Shown here: in pieces, positions 30,977 through 42,400 of the stretch | Layout: every line of letters starts with the position of its first letter | How positions within the stretch are numbered: the stretch's first letter is position 1 | Assembly (NCBI GenBank): GCA_963693305.1 | Contig: OY855903.1 | Location: 51,793,150-51,857,149, forward strand | Origin: Meandrina meandrites | Taxonomy: Eukaryota > Cnidaria > Anthozoa > Scleractinia > Meandrinidae | Length of the DNA: 64,000 nt | Direction: 5' to 3' | Notes under the pieces: model-generated | The model's input: the letters and a program-made list of their open reading frames with translations, nothing else | Told to the model about the DNA's origin: nothing | The model's database searches: none | Translations under genes and position numbers: made by a program

Positions 30977-31337
30977 TCGAAGGTAATTGATTCTTTGCAC
31001 CCTTCACGATTTTGCACCAAAAAATTTTCGGCGGCCTGATGTGAAACACAATTTCAGACTGTCAAGATGTCCAATAGAACAGTGTTAATAACAAGGTGTC
31101 CAATGACAAAATTCCCGTGTCGTGTACTTGATTGGGTTCCCATGCCTCGAAGGTAATTGATTCTTTGCACGCTACATGATTTTGCCCCAAAAAATTTTCG
31201 GCGGCGTGAAACAACACAATTTCAAAGCGCCTGATAACAAGATATTCAAAGGCAGTTTTTAATAGCACGGTGTTAATAACAAGGTGTCAAATAACAAACT
31301 TCGCGTGTCGTGCACTTGATTGGGTTCCCATGCCACT
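30977..31337 (+). repeat. Tandem duplication, two units of 169 and about 190 bp
   Basis: Each unit begins CTCGAAGGTAATTGATTCTT and ends CTTGATTGGGTTCCCATGCC; the second has a short insertion (AAGCGCCTGATAACAAGATAT). Shared inner blocks are AAAAAATTTTCGGCGGC and GTGTTAATAACAAGGTGTC. Confidence 0.85.
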
Positions 31338-31599
31338 TGTCGTGTACTTCTAAGTAAATGTTCTGAATTTATATTTCCAAACGGCTTCTCCTGCAAATTT
31401 ATTCTAACAGAAATTATTGATTAGTAACAGGCTTTTCTCTTCGATTTTTGTTATTGATAAGGTACAGCTGGTTACGTGTAAAATCCTGTTTAATTGATCA
31501 CTCGTATGATTACAAACCAAATTGGACTTCTCTCGGTGAATTAGCATAATTTATCATTTCGGTCGCCCTCTGAAACAATCTTGTCGTGTCTGTCGTGTG

Positions 31600-31880
31600 T
31601 TGTCATATTACAAGACACATTTTGCTATCGGCGCATTTTGTAATGAAACAAGCTGACGCACTTTGGAAATACCACTTTTCGCATTTGTAATAATCGTTAC
31701 ACTGCAATACTTATTTGTAAATTATATCTCGGCTCGACTTTCTAAACGACTGACGCACTATGTACTAAAATCGCTGTTACACTTTGTAATAAATGTTATA
31801 AGCTGTCACACTTTGTATTAATCTCGTCTCACTTTGTAATACCAGACGCACTATGTCGCACTTTGCAATAAAATAAATTG
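31600..31880. repeat. Cryptic repeat of CACTTTGTAATA motifs
   Basis: About ten loose repetitions of a 17-25-bp unit with core CACTTTGTAATA (variants GCATTTTGTAATG, CACTATGTACTA, CACTTTGCAATA). Spacing is irregular. No ORF. Confidence 0.65.
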
Positions 31881-32364
31881 TCTCTTATTGCGAAGTGCGG
31901 CGAGATTGCTACACAGTGGTGACGTAGCTCCTAAGTAACCAATCATAAGGTGTTGTTTCGTTAGTCCAATAAGCTTTAGACCATTTAGATCATTTTGGGA
32001 CAGTCGCATCAAAATTTATGTATATTATCGTTAAGATTCTATAAAGTGCCCTTTTTAACAAAAGCCCCCACTGTTACAGTTTTATTCAAGACAATGAATA
32101 ACACGGACACTTTTCTTCCCCACCAAGAAATAATCAGTGACCTTCTTATCTGAAAAACCCATTAATCCCAACACTCGTTTGCAACCATTTTCTGCGTTTT
32201 TTTAATTTACTTCGTTGATAAGACCACTCGACAAGTCTGATGAGCCCATTCACAAAGAAGCAAATAAAAAAAACTAATAAAATTGGGTGCATTTACAATA
32301 AAATTCGCCAGCTGCGCGAACGACTGCGAATTAAAGTCGATAGGGACTCACAATAGGACAATAA

Positions 32365-32493
32365 AATGACTTTTTTCGGGAATATTGTTTACTTGCGCTC
32401 GCGTAATGTCATTTACGGCCCGAGCGCGAAGCGCAAGGGCCGCAAATGACACTACAAGGGAGCAAATAAACAATATTCCCGAAAAAAGTCATT
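32365..32493. mobile_element. TAA-flanked palindromic MITE (129 bp)
   Basis: AATGACTTTTTTCGGGAATATTGTTTA and its inverse TAAACAATATTCCCGAAAAAAGTCATT close the element, and TAA flanks both sides (32362-32364, 32494-32496), compatible with a Harbinger-type target. The centre contains GAGCGCGAAGCGC. A half copy lies at 33651-33720. Confidence 0.7.
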
Positions 32494-32825
32494 TAATTAT
32501 CATTATAACCCACCGATTAATTTCCGCGCGCGCTCATTGGACAAAACACATCACGTGGTACAAAATCGGACGACGGGTATCAGCCAATATACCCCGTCCG
32601 ATTTGATATCCGTAGTCCGATTTTTTATAGCAGTGCAAAACAAACGTAAAAGTGACCTTTTCAGGTCTAACGTTTTAACAAAATCACAGTGTTAAAAAGG
32701 AAATTCGAAATCTATCGACTTGCATTTATTTTAACTAAATTATGCCGTGATTATCGCGCGCTGTAGGTTTTTCCTTTTTCCCGCGATGAAGCGCGTTGAA
32801 GAAATTAATCGGAAGGTTAGAAAAT

Positions 32826-33010
32826 AAATAAACCCCTTCCTGGCTTGCTGGTATATTGGAGGATAATGCCCTTGGCTGAAATATTGTCCTCAAAACTTCA
32901 CAGTTACCCTCGAAGCTTCGCTTCTCGGCCAACTGTTCATTTTTCGGACAATCTTTCAGCCTCGGGCATTATCCTCCAATATACCAGTCGCCTGAAGGGG
33001 TTTATTTACT
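32826..33010. mobile_element. Palindromic MITE, AATAAACCCCTTC ends
   Basis: AAATAAACCCCTTC and GAAGGGGTTTATTT face each other; just inside, GGTATATTGGAGGATAATGCCC is inverted as GGGCATTATCCTCCAATATACC. A small GAAGCTTCG hairpin lies at the centre. Confidence 0.75.
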
Positions 33011-33538
33011 AATTATTATCAATATACAAGGCCAAATAACATCCAGATATAAACTAACGCATTTCATAAGCTTAAAATGTTCAATAATACAAGTACTTCG
33101 CGTTGAAAATTTTGTGCTATGCTACACTGAGGCCCATGTATTGTGTAGGTGTAGTTGATAGAAGCTGCAATGTCTGAAAATAATCAGCAGTGGGTTAAGA
33201 TCTCATGGATGATAATACTTTACAAACTTACATTTTCCAATTGAGCCATGGCGTAAAATTCCCGCAATGCTTCAGATTTATCTCGACCCGAGAAACTTAA
33301 AGTGAACCGATGTTTTGTCGTGTTTCGTTTGCTCTTTGTATCTTCGCCTTCGGAATTTTTTAACTGCATTTTGTCCCATTCATAACAAATAAACTTTGAT
33401 TTTTGTTTTCGAACAATATTCGCTCAGCAAGAATCTTACGCAAGCTGTGTGCGCCCGAATGGCTTCCCGCGTCAATCAACGTAACCTGATTGGTTTATAC
33501 TGATCGGATGATGAACCGAGAACCAATCAGCTGCAGGG

Positions 33539-33826
33539 CCGTTAATGCATTAACGGCCCGCTAAGAGTCATTTGCCGCCCGCAACGCGCGTGTTTTCTAG
33601 GGGGCGGTTTTCAATTTGGCCGCGTATATTGATAATAATAGGACAATAAAATGACTTTTTGAGGGAATATTGTTTATTTGCGCCCGCGTAGTGTCATTTG
33701 CGGCCCGAGCGCGAAGATGCAGGTCCATTAATGCATTAACGGCCCGCTAGGAGTCATTTGCGGCCCGCAAAGCGCGTGTTTTCAAGAGGGCGGTTTTCAA
33801 TTTAGCCGCGTATATTGATAATAATG
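33539..33826 (+). repeat. Direct repeat of about 103 bp flanking a MITE half copy
   Basis: 33539-33642 and 33724-33826 share CATTAACGGCCCGCTA, AGAGTCATTTG, GGGCGGTTTTCAATTT and GCCGCGTATATTGATAATAAT. Between them sits a half copy (33651-33720) of the 32365 element. The first unit starts with the perfect palindrome CCGTTAATGCATTAACGG. Confidence 0.75.
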
Positions 33827-34027
33827 AACATTTATCCTGCCTGGTACTCAGGTGCTTGTTGTGATTTTGCGACTGAGCACAAAGATCGCGGGAGTAAAGG
33901 ATCAAGGGAAGGCTCAACCATGCTCCCTTGCGCGTGCCTGCGAAAACTTCCGTAGTTGATATATCGATTTTCTGCACACAAGTTAGTGTTAGTAATGGAG
34001 AAGAAAAAAGTAGTAGTTAGTAGTGGA

Positions 34028-34315
34028 TGCAGCGTGGCCGAGTGGTTAGAGCGCCGGACTAGAAATCCGGAGGTCCCGGGTTCGAGTCCCGTTCTGACCA
34101 CTCTCTGCCAGTGGATTTCTTCTCGGTTGTCTCGAGTTTAACTCCTCGGTCATGCTTGTAAATAGCCAACTGGTCTACCTCCTGCCAGTTGGGAATTTTA
34201 ACCATGTTATGTTTATTTAATTTATTATGTTTGTTTAGTATTTGTTTCATATACAAGACAAGCTTCTAGCTTTAAACACAAACCGTGTATAAATAAAGTT
34301 GCTTTACATTAACCG
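34028..34315 (+). mobile_element. tRNA-derived SINE
   Basis: The head GTGGCCGAGTGGTTAGAGCG (A box) and GGGTTCGAGTCCCG (B box) are nearly tRNA-like with an intact anticodon-arm helix (GCCGGACTAGAAATCCGG), but the acceptor stem does not pair. A body with CCAACTGGTCTACCTCCTGCCAGTTGG follows and the tail is TATGTTTATT-rich, ending near AATAAA. I recognise this layout from coral SINEs. Confidence 0.75.
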
Positions 34316-34377
34316 TTTTTGAATTATTCTTGGCAGGCGTGTACGCTAGGCGTTCATGTGCAATACAGCTCTTCTTT

Positions 34378-34802
34378 TCCTCCCGACGGGGGAGGGGTAC
34401 TCAAAAAAGTTTTGTACGGGGAGGCTCCGCCCCGAGGTCCAACCCCTTACCGTTTCATATACCATTTTTTTCAGAAAAGGCACCCCTTTCGTATACCTTT
34501 TATTGGAAAAAGGCACTCCTTTCACTGGCCCCCCTTATGAATAAATCGTTAAAATAGGAACCTTTACTACTAGTCTTCTTGTCATTTTTTTCACGTAGCG
34601 CGTAATAAATTAAAATGAAACAGTCATAAGTTGCGTGTGCTTTGATTTGTTTTAATTCAAGGCCCTTTTTAATACCCGAACGAAGATTTTCCTACCCTTT
34701 CATATACCTAAACTCGTGAAATCCCTACCCTTTCATATACCTGAAGCCTGAAAAGGGTGGTATAGGCCATTCGAGGGAGTATCACCCCCCCCCCCCCCCC
34801 CC
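34378..34802. mobile_element. MITE with GGGGGAGGGGTACTC / GGGAGTATCACCCCCC ends
   Basis: Imperfect inverted ends, terminating in a run of about 17 C. The interior repeats CCTTTCATATACC four times or more. No ORF of its own. Confidence 0.6.
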
Positions 34803-35340
34803 GGACTTTTCCTTCAATTTGTCTCGCGAAAGAATAAAAAGGAGCTGAAGCAAAATGACCGCAAAAAAAGCGACCCCATTACGTGCCCCTGAATCTCGGT
34901 GGATGCTTATGAGCTTATGAGCTTATTTCCCATATCCTTTGCTTCGAATGGGGTCTCAAATATGAGATATTTGCACGCGAGGTTCATACTGTATAAAAGT
35001 GTTCTCTATTCTACGCAATTCTGGGCAACTTGTTTCATGAAAAATCTTTTTATTAGCTAATAAGTTACTCTATTCAATATATAACAACTTTTCTTGATTT
35101 TGTTTAAAATACATTAATGGGTAGAATCAACTTCATCTTGTGACCTAGATCGAATTTTTATAACTATAAATTGTCTTTGAGCTAACTTTGATTTTACCAC
35201 CACTCTTGTTGCCAGAAATTTTCATTCGTCATTTTTTCGAATAAGAAATTACTACGAAGCGGGGTGGGGGGGGGGGGGGGGGGGAGCGGGGAAAGACTCT
35301 CAGATGGCCCAAGCTTTTTATGGCCGGTTGTGACATTGTA

Positions 35341-35669
35341 GAATGAATACTCCAAAATCAGAAATACGCTGAGAGACTGGATCCCAAGCACTCCAGGGTG
35401 CTTGCGGTCAGTTCGACTCCGATTTGCTTGCGGTAAATGCCAGTCCGGTCTTCGTGCGGTTAGTTCCACTCCGTTTTACTTGCGGTTAATTCCACTCTGG
35501 TTTGCTTGCAGTTAGTTCCATTCCGGTTTGCTTTGGGCTAATTCCACTCCGTTTTGCCTGTGGGTATTTCCACTGTGGAGGTTAGCTTTCATTTCTTAGT
35601 AAGGGTAGCACAATATGCAGAAATGGGTTCTAGTCTCCCAGCAGATTTCTGATTTTGGAGTATCCATTC
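35341..35669. mobile_element. TA-flanked element carrying the 26-bp minisatellite
   Basis: GAATGAATACTCCAAAATCAGAAAT and ATTTCTGATTTTGGAGTATCCATTC are inverted ends with TA at both sides (35339-35340, 35670-35671). Its centre is the minisatellite also found in the unrelated-ended element at 13997-14379. Confidence 0.75.
35396..35580 (+). repeat. 26-bp minisatellite, about 7 units
   Basis: Units approximate TGCTTGCGGTTAGTTCCACT plus CCGGTT. Same unit, same orientation and same downstream flank as the array at 14128-14275. Confidence 0.85.
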
Positions 35670-36148
35670 TAGTCACGACCTTTCTTTTTTAACATTTTTA
35701 TTGATGATTCGGAGTACTTACAACCCCCTGGTCGAGACCGCCAAAAAAAAAAGTATGCGGCGTTTTTTATATTTCCTCGCGTGTAACCTCGCCAGCTGAA
35801 AATATTGGCATTCTGTCCTGAACTCCAAGTGAGACGAAAATCCGTAATTTACATAGACAGTCCGGTTTTTCTCTGGAAATTCAGTAGTGCGTGCGAGGGA
35901 TAAAGACGCGCGAGGGCCGCGCGAGGAAAGATTGGGAAATCATGTGATTTAAAGCTACTCTTTTGGAATTGCTATCACACACCAAAATGAACTAGAATTT
36001 TCAAGGATTCGAAAAATATATGAAAGCATTTGTCCCTCCGAATGGTACCAAATGCCTAATTTTGGGGTCTGGGCCCATGGACTAATAGGTGCTTGCTCGA
36101 GCACGAGTTTTTTTCTCGACTCGCCCCAAGCCCCTTCCTGTCCATACC

Positions 36149-36222
36149 CAACCTCGTCCCCAGGACTTTTCCCTTCTTCGTTGGGGCATGAAGAAGGGAA
36201 AAGCCCTAGGGACGAGGTTGGT
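36149..36222. repeat. Small palindromic element (CCAACCTCGTCCC ends)
   Basis: CCAACCTCGTCCCCAGG faces CCTAGGGACGAGGTTGG, with ACTTTTCCCTTCTTC inverted as GAAGAAGGGAAAA inside. About 74 bp. It lies 3' of the glutamate receptor gene. Confidence 0.7.
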
Positions 36223-36420
36223 CCATACCGCAGTCGCGTCCCCGATTCCCAATATCAAAACCACTCGCTCGAAAAGACCGACTACAAGTAGTCTATAATG
36301 TACACCCCTAAGCGAGACGACGAACATCCCCGTCGAGAAGGGAGCTCCACAACACCAGCGCTATATTCCCATTCTCGCACGGTATTCGTTTCTGAAACCT
36401 AACTGATCCAATTATCCGTC

Positions 36421-39400
36421 TTATAGCTCAGTGCTTCCATGTCGCCCCAAAGGAAGCTTGTATTCAAGTTTTGATTTGCTAGAGTAGCTTAACGACTTTC
36501 TGTGAGAATCTGCTGGTTTGATGAACACTACACGCCTCGAGTTGTTGCAGCTTGCGGATAGCCTCCTTTTTAACGCTGTGAAAAACGTTTGAGGTGCCTG
36601 AAAAATAAAAAGAGAAAAGAAGTTACTGAAAAATCGGAAAGTGAAAAGTTCGTTTTACGTTCGACCAGATTGGGATCTAGGATCTGGGGGCAAAAACACG
36701 TCATACTTAAGATTTTTGTCACGCAATCGTTCCAACCATGGCAAAGATTGCGTGATGAGCTCAATGGCCAATCTAGACCAGAGGATTCCGCTTCTTACCT
36801 CTGGATTCCACTTATCGATATCTTTAAAAGCCGCTATAATCCACTCGATAATGAGAATGAATCCACCGACAATGATTCCAGCCAACATCAAGATGAACAC
36901 GCCCAACATGTTGAACACACCCATACTGCTGGTGTCAGTGACTTCTGTGAGGGATAATAATCATAATGCGATATCCAAGTAAGGGAATTTAACATAAATA
37001 GTAGTTGTATGTAATTTTTTTGTTGATAAGAACAATTCTAAGAACAGAGTTAGGTTTGATTTCCTCATTAGATAGATCGTAGACAATTCCACTATCAGCC
37101 TACGTCACCCCCCGTATACAAGTGTTTTCAGTTTTTTTAAAAAAAGCTTCGTGTGTTTGTTATTAATTATTATTATTGAATTTGTTACATTAGTTTTTGA
37201 GATTAGATGCCAGTCTTTTATTTCGAATTTAAATTTAACTGTATTTTTGCTAACGGTCACTTTCGAAGATGTATGTTGTATCATACGAAGCGTCAAGTTT
37301 TTAAAATCAATTTTTTTTTTCCGACACGGGCTGTCTTGTCATGTATGTCACTGCAGTGTGTTTTTTATTTCTACTTCAGGAAATCTCCTTGACGACAGCG
37401 GCGTTCTTTTGATGTTGATATATCGCAAAATTTCAGTAATAACCCACCACCACTCGAAAATAAAGTCTCCCCTTCCTCACACCCCTCCAATAGAATTTTA
37501 AACGAATCAACGTACCCGTGGCATTGTCTTCATCAAGTGCTTTACACGGAGTCTTGTCAATCATCCACTTGTCAATTATCCTTGAAACTTCTCCTTTGTT
37601 CCGAAGTACCAACATTTCAATACCCAGTAGGGCGGTGTAGGGCGAATTTGTCGGCAACGCGAAGCCATAGTGAACCTCACCAAATGTCCTAAGGAAGAAA
37701 CGATTGCCTTCAAATATATGTATCTATGTATATATGTATTTGAGTACGAAGATGGAAATACTATTCCATCGCAAAGCTAACTATATGAATGAAATTATTA
37801 TTCATTTTATTTTGCTGTAAAAGAAGGTTCTAACTTTTGAGTATGTTGATGAAACCCTAGTGTGTGGCCATTGAAATGAAAGCTATTGAACAGTACTTTC
37901 ATGTGGTACTGTTTATTATGCTGTACAAAGTGGTCCTAACTTTTAAGTCTGTGGATGAAACCCTAGTGTGTGACCATTCAAATGAAAGATATTGAACAGT
38001 ACTTTCATGTGGTACTGTTCGAAATGTTGTACAATATAAATTGTTTCAACTTTGTGTTAATGAATCCCTAGTGCTGACTATCTGATTGGAAGCTGCTGAA
38101 TAGTACTATTATGTGGCATTGTCATGCTACACCAAGTGTGTAGTAGTAGCCATAATTCAGCCAGTGTTAGGATATTTTTTAGACTTTTTTGTATGCTGCA
38201 AGGTATACTCAGGTGCTCTAGTGACTCACCCCTCTAAGACTTTCATCTTGCCACAGTGCTCTTTACGAGACTTGTATAATAAAAGCGGTTGATCGTGAAT
38301 GAAGGCAAACTTTCCTAACTCCACTCTCTTGAGTCCTTCCGACGTGCTTGACTGTAGCGATCGACGTAACTTCATAAATTCCCACATCATCTGGTACCTA
38401 CAAAGATATTAAAAACGTAAAGCTCAATTGAATCCACCACCTCTTTTGGGTCGCCCACTACCTCTCGGAACGAATTACTTCATTGGTTCTTAAAACAATA
38501 GATAACAGGCCATAACAATGCCCCTAGCCGTGAATAACAATAGTAGTAGTGTTTACGGCGGGGGAATGAAAACAGAGGTTCCAGAGAGGTACTGTCTTAC
38601 TGCCTCTTTTCTCGCCGTCTAATAAGCCCCCTCTGAGGTTCATATTTTGCAATAAGTCTTATCCTCTCCAATATTAAGCCACCCTCCTTTCCCTTGATGT
38701 CAAATCATAACTTTGATGGACAAGAAATCAAGACAACTTTACACTTTTAAAGGTATCTATTCACCACAATTACCTGTCATTGTTACTACTTGGTGAAATG
38801 TACTAACAGCGTTAAAACTTTTCAAAGTCGACTTTATTCTGTAGATATTTATCCTAGCAAATATATAAACACGACGAAACAGGTCAAATCTTTCTAAATA
38901 CGTTTATCGACTCAGTCTAGTTTAAATGCGTGTTAATACAAAACGTGCATTAACAACTGACTCGTCTCCAGTCGTCTTCAGACAGAGCACGGCGCGAGGT
39001 GAAAAGCGCCAATCTCGTCCCCAAAGTCAGCGTTGCCCTTGTCCGCTAGTCTAAGGGAACGTTGACTATGGGAATGACATTGGCGCCAGCCGCCAGATGG
39101 GGGAGCAAGGGGTGCTGTATGAAAGCGACAGGGAACGAGTCGGTACAAACACTGCACATCCTACCTTGCTATTACGGAAGTCGCAAAAAATCTTTGCGTC
39201 TGACTGTCCTTCACAACTCCATACTCAGTGGACGTCTGTTGAATTAAGTCTCCCACGCTTCGAATGGGAGTCTGAAGTCTGTTTGTTGTGAGGTAAGCCG
39301 CTAGATTTGCGGTATACGTCGCACCTAGGATCGTTATACAGAACCACCACACTGCCACAGAGACCCGTCCCGATCCCGATACGGGATGGTTCCCGCCGGG

Positions 39401-42400
39401 TCCCTGCCCGAGATAATAAGCCGCCGAGGACCACAAGGAGTTTAGGAAACTGAGGTTGTCTTTGGCTGCCATGATTTGCTTGTTGACCTGTTAAAATACT
39501 AGGAATATTACCAGTACATTGACATACACTTTAAATAATTACGTATGATAAAAAAGTTGTAACAAAGAGGTATTTCAGATTCCAAAATGGTTTAAAGGCG
39601 GTTTCGAGTGTCGAAATTAATTTGGAATGCATTTGTATTGCTTTAATGCGCTTTGTGATTGGTTAAAATTGAAACTCGCGCCACCTGCTCAACCAATCAG
39701 ATGCAGAACCAAAACCGTTTGCAAGTTGGTCACGTGGGCTTTCCCGCGCTTGGCGCTAGTCACGTGTGTTTTGAGTTTTCAATGTTCATCGGTTTGTTGT
39801 TTTGTTGTGATTCGACGTTGTTATTGCTCTCGTTTTTGGCTTGTCGACACTAATAGAAAACAACTCCGATTTCTGACCAATCTGATTCTTTCTTCGATTT
39901 TTAACGAGAGATTTCAAGCCCCAGAGGGGTACACAAAACCAATTTTGACAGAGAGGCCCTAAGGGCCTGATTCGTGATTTACAATATAGGATTGTCCTAA
40001 ATGTGCTCAATCATCATTATCATAGTATTACTACCATTTGCTTACCTTCCGTCGCGCCTGCGCACATCTTCCATAATAACCAAAAGGACTGAACCGACTT
40101 AGTACCCAGTTTACCACGGCCATACCAAATATGGAGACAATGATGACTCCCCAAAGGTAGATATGAAAAGGAGAGAGAAACCGGAAGTACGCTGTAGGTG
40201 ATTCGACAACCGCCATCACAGCACCCAGACCGGAAGTCAGAAAAGGTTTGGTAAAATCCACAACTTTTTCTCGAGCTGGATTAATAGTGATCGGTCCAAC
40301 AGCCAGGTCTGCTTTCTATGGAGAAAACAATGTGCGTTACAGTTTAACAAACCTGCATACTGCATAGAATGATTGCTTTTAGTTAGTCCTGGACTCAGGA
40401 TCGAGTTGTCTGGATTCGAGCCAACAAGTATAGAACATGCAGAGAAAAAATTGTACCTTTTCCATGATTTCCTTAATCGCCCCGTTCCATTCTCCGGTGT
40501 CTGGATTCTCTACTCCGGCCTTACCGTCTGGTGACAAGTAAATTGTGTACGAAAAGCCAAGAATTCTGCTTAATTCATCCAAAATATCAATAGCTGCTCC
40601 TTCAAATTCTACTTTTGAGGACGGCGAGCTTGTCGACTTTAACATAGAAAAGGGAGATCCCTGTATGTAAATTAACAAATGATTTTGTCACGACAAAAAA
40701 TGATCTGTACAAATAATGCTAATATTATTGCTGCTAAGACTTTAAAATTTAATTTAGGATTGAGTAGAGCCGGAACGATTGTTTTCAAGAACGAATTAAA
40801 ATTAAAGAAGAGAAAAACAAATTTTGGTTTGTAGTTTGTAGTCTTGATAGGTATTTGAGTCTAACACCGTCCCAGGTACATGCCCTTCAAACGGCCCTCC
40901 CTTATATTCTTAAAATTACCATTGCGGTCGCTGCTATCAAACCATTATGGTATTTGAGCACACACGATGCATTTCGCGCCAAGTTCGCGCCTCTTTTAAA
41001 ATGGCGGGAAAATCTGCGTCCTGTGTCATCGTCCTCGCGACCTCTGTTGGACCGTGGGTCCTCCATCTTACCGATCGACTGACCGACCGACTAACAGACT
41101 TACCACAAATGTTACCACCCTAATGGTCTTGTTCCTGAGAGTGTTGACAATTTCACGTGGTACATCCGGGGTATTTGAAGGCCAGATGATTGACTGTTGA
41201 TTCATTTCCAGGCCACCAAACGTGCTCCAGTTCCCCACCTACACATAAAGAAGCAAACATTATTCTTTTTGCTTTTACCGATGTAAAAATTCATCTGCCC
41301 CCACCAAGGTGAAGGAATTGTTTAATTTAAAAAAAAACGAAAATAAACTGCTCTGGCGCAACAATCGTTTGTGTTCCGCGGAGTTACTATCTGGAATTCT
41401 CTTCCAGAAGAGTTAAGAAACTGTAGTTCTATAGTTTGCTTCAAAAATCAGCTGAAATCCGCGCTCTTGAGCAAGTGGCTAAACGACTAGTTTAAACTCC
41501 TTGGAAACGTTTAATGGTACTTTATATTGAATTGTAGTTATAGTAAGGTTTTATTGTATTTTTTTATTTTAATTTTTTACCATGTAAATTATTAACATTT
41601 TTCTATTTTAAAATCTTGTAAATTGAGTATGAAGATCCCTTTGGGGAACTCAATAAACTTTATTCTATTCTATTCTATTCTATTCTAAGGCATTAGAGCG
41701 GTCAGCGGTTACCTTTACAAGTCTACTGCCTTGGTAGTTGATGACGTCATAGATGGCTTGGGAAGGATAGCCTTTGCCGTCAAAGCTTAAGGAGTTCATG
41801 AAGCCACTAATATGCACCTAACAAAGAAAGTTAACTACAGTCTGTCGTTATTTGAAAAACCATATTTGCAGTTTCAAATCTATTGATAAAAGCATGAGGG
41901 GGGTTTACCTCAGTGGATGGCCTCTTTCTCGAGCGGATGATAAACTAAGCGCGTGAAAAGATACGCCTTTAGCCTCAATAATTTACTTGAGGTAAAGCTA
42001 GTACTTGCTTACAGACATTCAGCTTTGTTATAACAGTCTATGCGGCTAGTCGGTCTTAATTTACGACCCACTGTCAGAATGTTAATGAGCCTTTTCTCAC
42101 CTTTCCTAAAAACTTGCTCAGTCTTTTACCTCTTCCACTAGATTTAATATCACGTGTGGCATTGCAAAAATCTTGAGCCGGCAAATGGTTGTCCAGAGGT
42201 AATCCATTGTCTATTGCCATTTGTATACCGCTGGCCAGGACGCGCACCGCATCAAACACGCGACCTGCAGAAGGCTGAGATATGGTGGAATAAATTTAGT
42301 ATTTAATTAGTCTATCCTTGCCTCTACTATACCTGGGTCCTAATTCAACATAAAAAGAAGAAAAAAACTTCTAATTATCGGGTTTTTAATTATTTCTCTC

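Noticed and set aside
32240..32270. Hammerhead core CTGATGAG
   Set aside because: No stem II closure or GAAA follows at the right distance.
34032..34102. Functional tRNA gene
   Set aside because: A and B boxes are good but the acceptor stem does not pair and a SINE body follows.
39176..39176. Alternative donor at GACTTCC|GTAATA for the iGluR pore exon
   Set aside because: It would shift the frame of the next exon; the donor GCAAG|GTAGGA at 39165 restores the frame and gives the expected RYQMMWEFM.
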